From Rhodoferax sp. (GTDB lineage: Bacteria > Pseudomonadota > Gammaproteobacteria > Burkholderiales > Burkholderiaceae): a DNA stretch of 6,047 nt. The position numbers and the translations under genes are program-made. The notes under the pieces are model-generated. The model was given only the letters and a program-made list of their open reading frames with translations. It made no database searches and was not told the DNA's origin. Shown here piece after piece: positions 5,214-6,047 of this stretch; positions within the stretch are counted from its first letter, which is position 1, and every line of letters starts with the position of its first letter. The stretch covers positions 1 through 6,047 of the forward strand of contig JAQGNA010000595.1 of the NCBI GenBank assembly GCA_028292075.1, in the 5' to 3' direction.

Positions 5214-6047
5214 ATGATCCGCGGCACCACCTCCGTCATCGCCCACATCGGCTTCCCGACCTTCGCCTTCAAGGCGCCGATGATCTACAACCCCTACTTC
5301 GAGCACGCCGGGATCGACGCCGTGGTGGTGCCGATGGGCTGCCAGGCCGAGGACTACCCGACCTTCCTGCGCGCGGTGTTCAAGCTGTCGAACATCGGCG
5401 GCGCCCTCATCACCATGCCGCACAAGGTCACCACCGTGGCGCTGCTCGACGAACCATCGCCCACGGTGCAGATCGCCGGCTCGTGCAACGCGGTGCGCCG
5501 CGGCCCCGACGGCCAGCTGCAGGGCGACATGTTCGACGGCGAGGGCTTCGTGCGGGGCGTGCTGCGCAAGGGCTTCGCGCTCCAGGGCAAGCGCGCGCTG
5601 GTGGTGGGCTGCGGCGGCGTGGGCTCGGCCATCGCCGCGTCCCTGGCCGGCGCCGGGCTGGGCGGCATCGGCCTTTTCGACATGAGCGACGCCTCGGCCC
5701 AGGCCCTCGGCGGTCGCCTGCAGAAGCATTACCCGGCGCTCGAAGTGCGCACCGGCTCGAACGACCCGATGGGCTACGACGTGGTCGTCAATGCCACGCC
5801 CATGGGCATGAACGAAGGCGATCCGTTGCCGATGGACGTGTCGCGCATCGCGCCCGAGGCCTTCGTCGGCGAGGTCGTCATGAAGAGCGAGACCACCGCC
5901 TTCCTCGCCGCCGCGCAGGCCCGCGGCTGCCGCACGCAGGTGGGCACCGACATGCTGTTCGAGCAGATCCCCGCGTACCTCGAATTCTTCGGCCTGCCCA
6001 CCACCACCCCCGAGCTGCTGCGCTCGGTGGCGCGGCTGAGCTACTGA
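5214..6047 (+). CDS. Shikimate/quinate dehydrogenase-like protein (AroE superfamily, divergent)
   Basis: This 277-residue cytosolic NAD(P)-dependent dehydrogenase probably oxidises shikimate to 3-dehydroshikimate and/or quinate to 3-dehydroquinate. The N-terminal substrate domain keeps the catalytic Lys71 (TMPHK), Thr67, Asn92 (GSCNAV) and Asp108 (FDGEGF). The nucleotide domain has VVGCGGVGSAIA (130-141), NATPMGM (193-199) and, near the end, GTDMLFEQ with Gln251. Length and domain order fit AroE. Two departures stand out. The usual HSxSP substrate motif is AFKAP (18-22), so both Ser that hold the shikimate carboxylate are gone. The NRT motif for the NADP phosphate is replaced by DMS (156-158), which suggests a preference for NAD. 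Both fit a catabolic paralogue, comparable in role to QsuD, rather than biosynthetic AroE. Its position 10 nt after quiC with an overlapping ribosome site indicates the same operon. The stop TGA occupies the last three bases of the window, so the gene is complete. The exact substrate is uncertain. Confidence 0.9.
   Translation: MIRGTTSVIAHIGFPTFAFKAPMIYNPYFEHAGIDAVVVPMGCQAEDYPTFLRAVFKLSNIGGALITMPHKVTTVALLDEPSPTVQIAGSCNAVRRGPDGQLQGDMFDGEGFVRGVLRKGFALQGKRALVVGCGGVGSAIAASLAGAGLGGIGLFDMSDASAQALGGRLQKHYPALEVRTGSNDPMGYDVVVNATPMGMNEGDPLPMDVSRIAPEAFVGEVVMKSETTAFLAAAQARGCRTQVGTDMLFEQIPAYLEFFGLPTTTPELLRSVARLSY

Noticed and set aside
3584..5272. Minus-strand open frame of 562 codons opposite quiC
   Set aside because: A compositional shadow of the high-GC gene; rich in Val, His, Arg and Gly without domain structure.

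Overview
The window reads as one plus-strand gene cluster for uptake and breakdown of quinate/shikimate-type hydroaromatic acids. Very high G+C, strong G/C bias at third codon positions, a tripartite TRAP transporter and a two-domain QuiC/QsuB-type dehydroshikimate dehydratase together suggest a betaproteobacterium of the Burkholderiales, most likely a Comamonadaceae-like organism. That assignment is an inference from composition and gene style; no phylogenetic marker is present.

Layout: (1) bases 1-297, the 3' end of a TRAP small permease (DctQ family), cut by the window edge; (2) 311-1588, the complete TRAP large permease (DctM family); (3) 1714-2721, the TRAP periplasmic substrate-binding protein (DctP family), full length in one frame except for an in-frame TAG at codon 61 (1894-1896); (4) 2803-3249, type II 3-dehydroquinate dehydratase (AroQ); (5) 3272-5203, a QuiC-type 3-dehydroshikimate dehydratase fused to a 4-hydroxyphenylpyruvate-dioxygenase-like (VOC) domain; (6) 5214-6047, a divergent shikimate/quinate dehydrogenase (AroE superfamily) whose stop codon is the last three bases of the window. 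The non-coding stretches are 125 nt (1589-1713) and 81 nt (2722-2802), each holding a GC-rich hairpin; the remaining gaps are 10-22 nt. No tRNA, rRNA, CRISPR, insertion sequence or attachment site was seen.

How the parts fit: the TRAP system would bring an organic acid across the inner membrane; the dehydrogenase would oxidise shikimate to 3-dehydroshikimate and/or quinate to 3-dehydroquinate; AroQ dehydrates 3-dehydroquinate to 3-dehydroshikimate; QuiC converts that to protocatechuate, which enters the beta-ketoadipate or protocatechuate 4,5-cleavage routes encoded elsewhere. The enzyme set matches that of the Corynebacterium glutamicum qsuBCD genes, with a TRAP system in place of the QsuA carrier.

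The points most worth a second look are the premature stop in the substrate-binding protein, the apparent loss of two of three metal ligands in the VOC half of the QuiC fusion, and the replacement of the Ser-x-Ser substrate motif and the NADP-type Asn-Arg-Thr motif in the shikimate-dehydrogenase-like protein. I do not see an entirely new system; this is a recognisable catabolic cluster with unusual individual proteins.
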